From Plasmodium malariae (lineage: Eukaryota; Apicomplexa; Aconoidasida; Haemosporida; Plasmodiidae): 64,000 nucleotides of DNA. The position numbers were made by a program, and so were the translations under genes. The stretch spans positions 1,544,501 to 1,608,500 of the forward strand of contig NC_041786.1 in assembly GCF_900090045.1 (NCBI RefSeq), read 5' to 3'. Below, piece after piece: positions 1 to 10,746 of this stretch (position 1 is the first letter of the stretch; each line of letters opens with the position of its first letter). Under the pieces are notes generated by a model, which worked only from the letters and a program-made list of their open reading frames with translations, was not told the origin of the DNA and did no database searches.

Positions 1-858
1 TTTATTAATGTATATATGTGTATATGCATTTATTAATGTATATATATATACATAAGCGCATATATACATATATACATTTGTACGTATAAGAGTACAAAAG
101 CACGATTGACCATTTGGATTTACGTTCTTTTGGTCTGTAAAGTAAAAACATATTACTACATAAATGTAAAATATGCACGCTTTATTTTATCAAAAGAAAA
201 ACATGAAAACGCGACCTCGAATATGCGTTAACTGCTGTATAATGACCTTTTTACAGTATAAATAAATGAGGTAAAAGGTTTTGATAATTTAAATATGTTA
301 AGTTCATGCAATGAAAACAATGTGAAGAGAGCTCCGAAAGAAAATTTCGTTCTACGAGCACGCAATCTTCGTAAACGTACTTTTTGAAAAAATGTTTTAA
401 AAAATATAGCCTTTTTCTTTTTTTTTTTTATTTCTTTTTTCATTTCCATTTATTTTTCTTTTCCTTTTTCTTTTCTTTTCTTTTCCATTCTGATCCTTTC
501 CTTTCTCTTTTTTTATCTTATATAAAAGGCATAGTATACCGAAAATTTATGATCCAAATAAATGCTAGGAAATTCTTTGAATACCCGCACTCCCAACTTT
601 GCAAATTTATTTTTAAAAACATTAAGGAGTATTACTTTTTAAAATGTATATTTATGTGTAAAGAAGGCAGAGAGATACAAATTTACTTTCTGTTATATAA
701 AATTTAATTGTAAGTTTCATTGAAAAAAAAAAAAAAATATGTATACAATGAAATAAAACATGAATTGCAAAATAAGAAGTGGTAATATGATAAAATGGGA
801 AAATGAAAATGTTCTTGCGTCAAACGGGAAAGAGATGGAAACAAAATTTAATTCGTTT

Positions 859-890
<32 letters not shown>

Positions 891-2167
891 GAAAATGAAA
901 ATGAAAGAAAATAAAAGAAAACCATACAAAAAAAAAATTGAAAAAAATGGAATAAAAAAAAAGATAAGTTATATGCTGGAACAAAATTAAGATTAAAACG
1001 AATAAATTTCTATTTGTGTGATAACATTGCTTTTTCTTCTTTTTCACTTTCTCATAAAGTTCCACAAACAAGTATTTGTCTGGGTATACGCAGTTCCGCT
1101 TGCGCATTTTTATATTCTTGTAAAAGCATATTCCTTAATGGCAAAGCATGGTGAACATTTTCTTCCATTATTTATAAGTGTATACTTACTCATAGTTGCA
1201 TCTTGTGTGAAAATGTGTATACCCTTTTTATCATTTTTTAAAGTGTGTCACAGTAATTAGCGTTCGATAAATTTAAAAAAGAAAAAAAATGAGAACATCT
1301 TGCTTTTATGAAATGAAAAAATAGGCATGTTCAATTGGTTTTTCTTGTTTTGCTTTTTTCGTTTTTTTCTTGTTTTGCTTTTTTCGTTTTTTTCTTGTTT
1401 TGCTTTTTTCGTTTTTTTCTTGTTTTATTTTTGTTTTTTTCTTGTTTTATTTTTGTTTTTTTCTTGTTTTATTTTTGCATTTTTCCTCTTTTTTTCTAGT
1501 CTATTTTTATTTTTATGTTTTTTGCTCTTATTATAATTATAACAAACACAACGAGAAAAGCAATAATGGGGAAAGAGGAGGAGTGCAAAAAGTACCACTT
1601 TTTGTATAAGTCAGAGATTTGCACACTTTTACAAAATTAAAGTTCATCGTAGGAATAATTTTTTTTGCTATGTTTTTCAATTAAATGTAGATATGGAGGA
1701 AGTTCCATTAATAAAACGGCGACTGTCCAAGTTATGTTTATATGGTTTATCTAAGGAGTTACAGGGAAAAAAAAAAAAAAAATTTATATATAGCTTGCGG
1801 AAAAGAAGTGAACAGTAGTAGGGATACATGTACATTTGTATATACATATATGTAAGTATTTATTTGGTTAATTTCTTTTTTTCTCTTTTTTGTTTTTTTT
1901 TTTTTTTGTCAATATTTACGTAATTTGTAGAGTAGAACGATATGGGTTCGTCTATTTTAAGTGTATACCGCATAAACTCGTGTAAATATATGAGCCTATA
2001 TATATGGGGGAATAAAAACGTTGTCACGTAAATTTTGCAAGCTTATGGAGCTGCGTATATATACTATGAATGTGTTTACACACTGAATATATATGCTCAT
2101 ATGTAATGGAACTACATATGCTTAAAGAACAATTTTAAAATTCACATATGAATAACCTCATCGCAAT
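1..2167. other. Gene-free left edge, low-complexity
   Basis: AT-rich sequence with T-rich and A-rich runs; no gene is clearly supported. Two short plus-strand reading frames look slightly coding-like. One at 549-707 starts MIQINARKFFEYPH and runs 52 residues. The other is at 760-990 and contains a run of lysines made by a poly-A tract. Neither has a recognisable domain. The right part is probably 3' untranslated sequence of the apyrase gene. Confidence 0.4.
1330..1500. repeat. T-rich minisatellite
   Basis: Tandem copies of a roughly 22-bp unit of the form tttttcttgttttgcttttt, drifting into a ttttatttttg variant. It forms a polypyrimidine tract of about 170 bp. Open reading through it is an artefact of composition. 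Confidence 0.7.
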
Positions 2168-4108
2168 TCATACGGATCGAAATAACATTAATACAAAAAG
2201 CACAGAAACGGTTACCACGGAACGAGTGTGAGAAAGTGGGGTAAACGTATTTAAAAGACTAACATAGTTATCGTTACACTTTTTTTTTTTTTTTTTACCC
2301 AAAACAGGACGTTTGCGCTTTTTCAATGTTTGACTCAGGCCTAACAACTTTTCTAATTTCATCTATCGTGAGGGGACAAACTTGTTCTGCCTTTTGCATA
2401 TACATGTCTGTGTTCAACAGCATGGGGTTGTAGCTCTCCGAGATGTTCAGTATATCCTGAATGTGTGTTAAGAAAAAATTAAGAAATTATGTATGGGAAA
2501 AAAAAAAAAAAGAGCTAGCTAGCTATTTTATCCTTAGCAAAAAGGTAATTAACAAGTAAACGGCGACGTTTAGCAATTTGATGTCCTGTTCTTTTGCTTT
2601 TTATTGCTCCTTTTTGCTACTTTATTTTATTTTTATTTATTTATTTATTTTTTCTTTTTCTTCTTCATTCTCTTTTTGCTGTTTTCCGTTCCGGCGCTTA
2701 CAATTGCGAAGTGGTGGAAATTTTCAATTCCGTAAAGTTTTATAAATTTCTTCATTTTAAAGGGAAGACTGTCTATTTGTGAATGGTCCAGGATGTCCCT
2801 TATTTGTGTTTTACATAAATTGTATTGCCCCGTTCCCACGCCAACATATTCATCTTCACCTAACTGTGTATTACCATGATACTCCTTTAATTCTTCTTCT
2901 ATTGATGTTTTATATAAATTATTAATATGAAATTTAAAGTCTTTAGGGAAACAAGCAAGTGGAATAAATTTATTTGTTTTATCTTCTTTTTTATAATGCT
3001 TATGTACAACATAATGTAGATAAGTTTTCATTGCGTTTTGTCTTCCTAATACTAAGTAGCTTTTACAGTATAAATATATATAACTATTAAAAAAACGAAT
3101 TTTCACAATATTTCGATTTTTATAATTTTCTTCTATAAAACTTTCTTTATTCTTATTTTCTTTACGCTGATAATTAAATACATTTAATATATCATCACTC
3201 ATATTAGATAAAGGAATTTTTACAATAATTTGTGCAGTGGCTCCACCTAATTCTAAAACTCCGATTGTGTCTTCCTGATCGTTGGAAAATTTTCTAATGG
3301 AAGGGGACTCATCAACACTTTTAGTTATCCTATCATCAAGAGTTTTTCCTTTGTCTGTTTCTACCATTTCAATACCATCACTTGTGCTATTCTTATCGTT
3401 CTCCTTCTTATTTGTAAAAAACACAGGACTAGGTGATAGCTTTTCTAGAAGCGCGTAGATAGATACAAAAGATAATATAGCTTCTTCCTTTCCACTTAAA
3501 ACTTTTATTAACAAGTCATCAATTAATAAAAATTCATTAAAATAGGTATAAAAATAAGATTTGATAAAACTAATATATTCTTCTGATTTTTGTATACTAA
3601 GTAACCTAAATCCTCCTGATGCTCTAATAATTATTACTGTCATACATCTTTCTGACTCCATAACATTTCCATAAATAAAATTTTTTATATTTTTAAAATA
3701 ATCATAAAAAGATTCTTTGTCATTATTTGTAAAGTAATTATTTAATAAGTACACTAATCCAGGAGTAGTTCTGTAACTCACTGAAGGAATATATATTTTT
3801 ATATCTTTATTATTATTCAAAATTTCGTAATTATAAATATGAACCCTTGTACCTGTTGAACCTGCATCAATAACTACCGATTTTTGTATATAATTATTTT
3901 CTAAATTTTCCTGTTCATTATTTTCTAAGTTGTTATTAATTTTTTCACCATTTATTCTTATATTTAGATATATTAGAATTGCATAGAACAAAATTATAAG
4001 TCTAAAAGGTTCTTTTTTTATGGCTCTCTCATTTTTCATTTTCATAGACACACACTTTCCTTGCCGTAAAATCAGATGGGGAAGGAGCAGCTGAAAACTG
4101 ATACTCAA
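2168..4108 (-). CDS. Apyrase (GDA1/CD39 nucleoside triphosphate diphosphohydrolase)
   Basis: Hydrolyses nucleoside tri- and diphosphates. Seen: the large exon (4108 to 2702) has a hydrophobic N-terminal segment near residues 35-52 (signal anchor), then apyrase conserved regions: DAGSTGTR at 81-88, RASGGFRLL at 162-170, a SGKEEA motif near 205, and LELGGATAQI at 285-294. A charged low-complexity insert of about 50 residues sits before the last one. A good donor (attgtaagc) ends this exon. A second exon (2456 to 2299) joins in frame and carries the late Cys-containing part of the family (EQVCPLTIDEI). A third piece (2258 to 2168) is in phase and ends in a hydrophobic tail (VVTVSVLFVLMLF), but its intron would be only 40 nt, so the 3' end is uncertain. 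The start could also be Met22 or Met24. Family identity is firm; location (ER/Golgi lumen or surface) is inferred from the hydrophobic ends. Confidence 0.87.
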
Positions 4109-6028
4109 CTTTAAGCGGCGAGATAGCTACTGAGGTCCGTTACTAGCAAGAAGTGGTAAGAACTCAGATTAGTTTCTATTTCAAATAAAATGCGCAAAAA
4201 ATATGCTGCTGCAATTTGGTTTCTCCCCCGATGGTTTATATTTTTTCTATATAATGCTAAAATAATTGTCGTTAGTAATTTATAAAATTCTGTTTTATGC
4301 AGAGTTTATATTTTAAAGAGAAGCCCATCTAGCCTCATAACATACATTTCCGAATATGCACATGAATATGCACATGAATATGCACATGTACGTATATGCA
4401 TATCTATGTACGCACGTATTTTGTCTTCGGTGGACGAAATGGATATCGCAGTCTTGTTTTCGAATTCTGTACTCTTTATTCCCTTCTATTCAGTTAATAA
4501 ATAAAACTCACAATTTTATCTCTTTGCCATTCACGCTAAAAAAAAAATAAACTTTTCTAGCTTTTTCATTTGCCTTTGCTTCTTTTTGTTATATTTCGAG
4601 CAGGAAAAATACAAAAAGGGCTATTGTTTTTTAGCGTTACGCCAAATTATGGCATATGAGAGTTTGGCAAAAACAAAAATGTTTTACAGTGAAAGGATAC
4701 GCATATATGTACGTGTACACATGTGTTTTTGTTTTTGTTTTTGTTTTTGCTTTTGCTTTTGTTTGCACTTGGGCGGAATTTTAGAGTTTGCTAATTTAAT
4801 CATTCGGCTGTTGGATATGATTAGCTATTTAGCTACTGGATATATGGAAAAAAAAAGAAAAAAGAAAAAGCTACAGATAAAGTTAAAGCCAAGATGATGA
4901 TGTAGCAATAGGGTATTATTTAGTATGTAAAATATACCCTTGTGTGTTTTGACATTTTGAAAAAAGAAAATTAAAAAAGGAGAAACAATTGACAGAAGAA
5001 GAAAAATCAGGACAAAAAGTTATGTTGAACATTATGTGTTAAAAAATTTTGAAGTGCACTTGAAGAGAAAAAAAAATAAATAAATAAAAAAAGGCTCTTC
5101 TTTACAGTTGCCATGTAATAATATATACATACTTCCATACACAAGCACATTTATATGTGCATACTTCAAAAATATTATGAACGAACAGATATATATATTG
5201 CATATACATTAAACAGCAAGGAGAACACAAATAGTTCTAGTTAAATGCAATGGTAATAAGGAATATTTATGTATTAAAAAAAATTTTTTTTTTTAAATTG
5301 ATACGCCTACTAATGCAAGTAATATTGAAGCTTGTTTTACTGCTAATAATAAAGTACAAGGTACATGATTTGTGCCAAATTGCACATAATATGCTGTAAT
5401 CATTGCGCCTACTGTACATACTTGTGTATATATGTATGGGTGTTTAGCCATCCGAGCGTTATAGCGAATATATGTTTAGATTGCAAAATATGCTATATAT
5501 TATTTGCTTGTATGGAAAAATGCTACAATGGAAAAGAATGCATTAATTCGGAAAGACACACAACTTATATGAAATATTAATTTTTTTGTAAGAGGATTTT
5601 CACTATTTAGTATATCTGAAAGGCATATTTAAAGTTTCTCACAACACATTAATTGCGGTCATACCTTTTTCCCTTTTTTATTGAATGGTGTTCCTTTGGC
5701 ACATGAACAAGTAATGCGATTATATTTATAATTCAAGTTTTAACGTTATTCATGTAATTTAAATTTCTGAGTTGCTGCTATTTTTTTTTCTCTTTTTTTT
5801 TTTTTTAATATTATCCTTCGATTACATATAATAATGTGTGGGAACAGATAAAACCGAATTTACTATTTTAAAATAAATACCTTTATGTAATAGTATGTTA
5901 ATATATATATGTATACATATAAATTTTTTCCTTTCATTACTAAAAATGGCTAATTTATTGGCACAGGTGACGCATAACATAAGCTAGTTATTTTATCACT
6001 CCATATATGCCTAACATATTACTACCTA

Positions 6029-6083
<55 letters not shown>

Positions 6084-6484
6084 CTTCTATGCTTTAATGG
6101 AAGTAAAATTGATGCGTTTTTCCAAACAACCATAGGACACCGAGCCTATATAACAACTCTTTCGTTAAATGCATCTCATTTATTTTTCTTTTTTTAAATC
6201 GATAAGAACGGCTTATGTTACTGTTATTATTATAATCATACTATGCTATAGCATGTTACATTATGTATTATATTTTATTCACAAAAAATGAAAAAAAAAA
6301 AAATTTGTTAGTAGCAAACATTTACACTATAATATACTAATATAAATGATAAAAAAAGCAATAAATAATATAAATAAATTAAATTATGAAAAAAATAAAA
6401 ACAAAGGGGACCCTTTTTAAAAAGTATATATCAATCTCATGCCACATGTATTATCTACGTTTATCATAACAGATATCAGTGAAT
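4109..6484. other. Intergenic region upstream of apyrase
   Basis: About 2.4 kb of AT-rich DNA upstream of the minus-strand apyrase gene. It holds short atgcacatga repeats near 4355-4390, a ttttgt run at 4725-4760 and many homopolymer tracts. A 71-codon plus-strand frame at 5365-5580 is unusually Cys-rich (ten Cys) but has no recognised motif and no clear introns, so it is not called as a gene. Confidence 0.4.
6031..6078. repeat. (TA)n microsatellite
   Basis: Uninterrupted alternating at dinucleotides of about 48 bp. Similar tracts occur at 11660-11697, 12000-12033, 13277-13323, 20777-20813, 31563-31602, 42139-42180, 52372-52438 and 57108-57148. Confidence 0.9.
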
Positions 6485-6808
6485 CTATAGTTTGTCGAGT
6501 GGTACCATGGCGTCCGAAAATTTCTTAACAAGTAAAACTTCACTTAGAATGTTTAGTTCAACTATTTCGCCTAGTTCAACTATTTCGATTAGTTCAACTA
6601 TTTCGCCTAGTTCAACTATTTCGCCTAGTTCAACTATTTCGCCTAGTTCAACTATTTCGCCTAGTTCAACTATTTCGCCTAGTTCAACTATTTCGCCTAG
6701 TTCAACTATTTCGCCTAGTTCAACTATTTCGCCTAGTTCAACTATTTCGCCTAGTTCAACTACTTCGCCTAGTTCAACTATTTCGGTTAGTTCATTAGTT
6801 AAACTAGT
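6485..6808 (-). pseudogene. Repeat-bearing open frame (GEIVEL repeats), possible decayed or terminal exon
   Basis: On the minus strand the 18-bp repeat reads as tandem GEIVEL units. These are followed by a non-repetitive tail (NILSEVLLVKKF, then SDAMVPLDKL and a stop at 6485) that looks like real protein sequence. The same frame upstream (about 6812-6868) also looks coding (KKEEVEKTEKMK) but is separated by a single in-frame TGA at 6809-6811. No start codon precedes the repeats. Possible readings are a pseudogene with a premature stop, the last exon of a gene whose other exons I cannot find, or a chance open frame kept by the repeat. The plus strand is also open from 6492 to 6884 (SSTISP repeats, ATG at 6492) with a less convincing flank. 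No function can be assigned. Confidence 0.35.
6552..6790. repeat. 18-bp minisatellite, about 13 copies
   Basis: Tandem unit tagttcaactatttcgcc with very few substitutions (one gattag variant near the start, one actact variant near the end). The high identity of the copies suggests recent expansion or ongoing homogenisation. Confidence 0.95.
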
Positions 6809-7793
6809 TCAACATGGTTTTGTTTTCATTTTCTCAGTTTTTTCAACTTCTTCCTTCTTCGTACTTCTTTATTTTAAAAAATAATCAACAGAAAATTTAA
6901 AATTTTCTACTTTAAAGCACTGGCACATTATATAGATATATTATAAATTGTACGAGAATAATACGAACATAAATTTTTTATACCTTATTATAATGCAAAT
7001 ACTTTATCAGTACGTTCATTTTGGCCTATATACTGACAGAATTTTTTTTTGTTTGGACGGCTCGCTAATTATATTTACTGCCTTGCACTATGTTAATGTA
7101 AAATAATGTAAAGCAAGTTTTTATTTTATGCGTATTCATCTGCTATGTATATATTTATATAAATATATGTACGAATATAGTAATATGTCATTATATATGT
7201 TTGTTCTGCTTCAAAATAAAATGTAAACCATAAACCTATAAAAAATTTTCTTTCACCTCATTTTAATATATACCACTTCTATATATACATATATATATAT
7301 GTATATGTATACGTATACATGTACGTATACAATTATACTTATAAACATTTAAATATAATATTTACGTACATGTATATATATATAGCAGTACGGATTATAT
7401 TACGCAAAAATAAATTTAAAATAAAAGAAATTAAATTTTTGTTTTTCTGCTATTTTTTTATAATTTGTTATGAATTAAGAAAATTTAAACTTTAATAAAA
7501 AAAGAAATTTTTTTTTAGATTTTAATTAATTTATACATTAAATAAATATTTTACATATATATGTTATATAATGGTATATATATATATACGTAAATATATA
7601 TATAGTTATATATGCATACTTATAATTTATATTATATGCGAATACGCAATATATATATTTACGATTCGTGTTTTTACGTTAATATTTTTAATTTTTTTTT
7701 TAGCTTTGAAAACCTTGTAGTTTTGTCAGTAAAAAAAAAATAAATTAGTTGAGAAATATTACTTTTTTTTTTTTCTTTTTTTATTTTGTATTA

Positions 7794-7828
7794 TTAGATT
7801 AGAAGACTATTAGTCCATTCTAATCTAA
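7794..7828. other. Perfect 11-bp inverted repeat (hairpin)
   Basis: Left arm ttagattagaa (7794-7804) and right arm ttctaatctaa (7818-7828) are exact reverse complements with a 13-nt spacer. The spacer itself contains a small gact/agtc pairing, so an RNA copy could form a two-part stem. It lies about 530 bp before the start of the Cys-rich gene. Its role is unknown. Confidence 0.7.
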
Positions 7829-8084
7829 CAAATATTTTAGTGCAAGTTTTCCGTTTTATTCTTAATTGTACTTATACATATACGTCTGTATTATAAATTT
7901 TCCTGCCGAGTATTTTTTGTAATATTGTTAATTTAGTTATTACTGCTTAGCTGTATAATAGGCGGTATAATAATAGCCACTGTAAAAAAAGTACTCATTT
8001 ATTTAACTGTAGATCATTAGAAAGGTACGATTTCTCGAATGAGGGGGGTATTTTCGCGTTTATAAATACGTACATGCAATTATA

Positions 8085-8222
8085 CATACATATACATACA
8101 TAAACATACATATACATACATAAACATACATATACATACATAAACATACATATACATACATAAACATACATATACATACATAAACATACATATACATACA
8201 TAAACATACATATATATACATA
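8085..8222. repeat. 20-bp minisatellite (taaacatacatatacataca)
   Basis: About six near-identical copies. All three minus frames stay open (VCLCMYMYVYV-type peptides), which is a consequence of the unit and not evidence of a gene. It sits about 130 bp upstream of the start at 8354. Confidence 0.9.
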
Positions 8223-8353
8223 GCCACATACTTACATACCAACATACATACATATATATATACACATACTACGATTGCTGATACTGGATCGTACTTCTAA
8301 TAGCTAAGTGCAAATCTCCTTGTGTGTGCGTTTTAAGGATATATACAAGAAAT

Positions 8354-9232
8354 ATGGTTAGAGTAAACAGTTTGTTGATATATTCTTTAGTCCTAATCCT
8401 AAATGGACTAAGTGAAAAATTAAAGGTTATGTTTACCGTATCAGGAAATATTATATTAAATGATGAATGGATAAGTAATGATTGGAAGTCTAACTGGAAA
8501 AATGATTATATGCTTAACGAGTCAATAAATAATATTTTAAGGCATGCACCAACACAAAATAGAGCAATAATTAATGAGCACATTAAAGAGTTATTAAGTG
8601 GAAAATACAATGCTGCAAATCCTAGAAAAATAATACATACAATATCTAACCTAGTTAAAAATGGAATGACAAAAAGTTTATGTGATCATAATAAATCATT
8701 TATTATTTTTAAATTACCACATATAATATTTAATTCGGATTTATTTCATGATGTTAAATTGGATACAATTAATGGATTAATTAATAATATAACAAAACAT
8801 TTAGATGGATGTCAGTATAATGAAGAAGCAAATAATATTTCATTTATAACTAATGGATGTCAATCAGAATCAGATAGAAATATTATTTTTGATAAAAACC
8901 AACAAGAAGCTTTTAGTAAAGATACTTCGAAATTATCTCCCAGTAATAATTTTTTTAGCACCCTCTTACAATGTTCTGTTGACAACATAGGGTCAGGTGA
9001 GAAAACGATGATATGTGTTCAAGAGCATTTAGCCAAACGAAATTTAAAAATGTCAGACACTTGTGTAGCATGTTTTAGACAGTCAGTAGATTGTGGACGA
9101 TCAAACTGTTGGATGCCTTGCTTATTTGGTAGTCCTTGTAGTGAGAAGTGCTATAACTGTGCTACAACAAATTGTAACAAGGAGTTGATTCGTTGTAGTG
9201 GTTTGGATGACCTTCCCGGCGCATGTTCATGA
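8354..9232 (+). CDS. Secreted protein with C-terminal Cys-rich module
   Basis: I do not recognise the family. Starting at the second Met (8354), the protein has 292 residues and opens with a signal peptide (MVRVNSLLIYSLVLILNG), so the longer frame from 8324 is less likely. The middle (about residues 25-200) is Asn/Lys-rich with scattered Cys. The C-terminal 60 residues contain eleven Cys in a tight pattern including CVAC, C-x4-C, C-x3-C, C-x2-C and CNKEL, then end a few residues after the last Cys. There is no transmembrane segment or evident GPI signal, so a soluble secreted protein is likely, disulphide-bonded or metal-binding. It appears to be a single exon. A stage-specific secreted antigen is a guess from this architecture. 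Confidence 0.8.
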   Translation: MVRVNSLLIYSLVLILNGLSEKLKVMFTVSGNIILNDEWISNDWKSNWKNDYMLNESINNILRHAPTQNRAIINEHIKELLSGKYNAANPRKIIHTISNLVKNGMTKSLCDHNKSFIIFKLPHIIFNSDLFHDVKLDTINGLINNITKHLDGCQYNEEANNISFITNGCQSESDRNIIFDKNQQEAFSKDTSKLSPSNNFFSTLLQCSVDNIGSGEKTMICVQEHLAKRNLKMSDTCVACFRQSVDCGRSNCWMPCLFGSPCSEKCYNCATTNCNKELIRCSGLDDLPGACS

Positions 9233-10110
9233 TGTGGTGAGCATAGCGATTTCAGCATCAACGTTAGCGGTAGTACCGATTAATGTTGAACCCATAGTGT
9301 AAAGACTATAATGCGTATGATGCATATTCCGTTTGTGCACTACCAATTTGTTAGGTATATATGAGCACATGTACACAAAAAAGTGTGCAAATTGTTGTTA
9401 TAAAGTATTTTTTTTTTTTTTTTTCTCATCTTACCGCTACCCAAATATTCCTTTAACAAATTACGAACAGCGATAAAATAAAAATTACAAGGGGCGTATT
9501 TTTTCTTGAATATATGAAGCTAAATAAGTATTTGTAACATCTGCGAATTTTTATTCATATTACATATATATATGCGTAATGTGCGAGTCAGTGAGTTGCT
9601 GAGTAAAGGGAAGAGAAAGTTCATCTGAAAAGGATAAATTTTTATTAAAATGTACCGACATTACGTGGTCATTATGTATCACCCTTCGTTATCATGTCGG
9701 AGAAATTACGCATATATATATGTATATTTTATATGTATATATATGTATTTATATATATGTGTATTTTATATATATATATATATATATATGTGCATGTATC
9801 TACCTTTTCCCCCTTTTTTTTTCCTTTGGTGGGTGGCGGTTTCTTCTTGTTGAGATATTATTATATTATATTATATATTGTACTATATTATACTGTACTG
9901 TGTTTTGCATTCATTTATTGATTCTTTTAATTCTTTTAATTCTTTTAATTCTTTTTATTCTTTTTATTCTTTTTATTCTTTGCTTTTTTTTGCTTTTTTT
10001 CTTTTTTTTTTTTTTCCTGTTTTTTTTTTTTTACGTGAATATATCTTTAATTTAAAAAAAAATTTACTTTTTAATGTTTATCACATGTAATAATTAAATA
10101 TTTAAATAAT
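9233..10110. other. 3' flank of the Cys-rich gene
   Basis: Contains (TA)n, T-rich runs and a short tandem ttaattcttt/ttattcttttt array at 9920-9985. No gene supported. Confidence 0.5.
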
Positions 10111-10575
10111 TTATGCGACACCTTTTAATTGCTTTAAAAATATGTCCAAATGAGTAAAAATGTTGTGTATAATTTTGGACATACAACAGAACGAGCAGCG
10201 CAGGCATATATGTATATATTATGTACGTATGTGTGCGTATTATGTACACTATTACGAAAGTACAATGTTCCATTTTTTTTTTTTTTTCTTGTACCTTAAC
10301 CTTATTCGGATGCTCTAAATACCAATGTAAACCCCCTTTCTTAAAAAAGCAGTTCGATTGACTATACCTGTGAAGCGTAGAGATAAAAAATAGTAAAGTA
10401 ATAATAATTAAAATACGTCAAAACAAATACTCAAAATATAAGCAAGTATATAATTTTATGTCAATAGTATTTCTTAATTAGATAAGAAATAAAAAGAAGC
10501 ATTTCTTCTGTTGCAGTAACATGAATAATTACGGTGTTGTAATCTTTCCTAATATGTTGGTATAAAGCAAAAACT

Positions 10576-10606
<31 letters not shown>

Positions 10607-10746
10607 GCGAACTCCTATCACATAGGTAATTAAGGTAAAATAGAAGAGTACTTGTTTTCTTCTTACATATAATGGTATATGCTTAACTGTATGTGCTAGC
10701 ACTTTGTAAGATACCTTGTCCTGATTCTTTCTTCTATTTCCTTCAT
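10111..10746 (-). CDS. Candidate three-exon micro-gene (41 residues)
   Basis: Not a recognised family. Exon 1 (10746-10715) starts ATG and reads MKEIEERIRT with donor ag|gtatct. Exon 2 (10367-10295) has acceptor cttcacag, reads YSQSNCFFKKGG then LHWYLEHPNKVK, and has donor aag|gtacaag. Exon 3 (10131-10111) follows a T-rich acceptor and reads QLKGVA then stop. Lengths 32, 73 and 21 sum to 126, and all phases agree. Exon 2 has good consensus sites at both ends and a non-repetitive, non-AT-biased amino-acid mix. The frame of exon 1 is open further upstream (KEDRFAKIENIKPIP), so there may be more 5' coding sequence. A segment at about 10490-10550 (KDYNTVIIHVTATEE) also joins exon 1 in phase and could be an alternative exon. 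A tiny mitochondrial or ribosomal subunit is a possibility but is speculation. Confidence 0.5.

Larger units (their letters stand above)
6809..8353. other. Intergenic region 5' of the Cys-rich secreted protein gene
   Basis: About 1.5 kb of very AT-rich DNA with no supported gene. It contains the hairpin at 7794-7828 and the 20-bp repeat at 8085-8222, and presumably the promoter and 5' UTR of the gene starting at 8354. Confidence 0.5.

Noticed and set aside
5365..5580. Cys-rich 71-codon plus frame
   Set aside because: Cys come from tgt/tgc in tatg-type low-complexity sequence; no motif, signal peptide or splice support.
6492..6884. Plus-strand frame of SSTISP repeats starting at an ATG
   Set aside because: Hydrophobic, Phe-rich tail and repeat-driven openness look less like protein than the minus-strand flank; kept only as an alternative.
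8085..8265. Overlapping Met/Tyr/Val/Cys-rich minus frames
   Set aside because: All frames are open because the 20-bp unit has no stop codons; composition is pure repeat.
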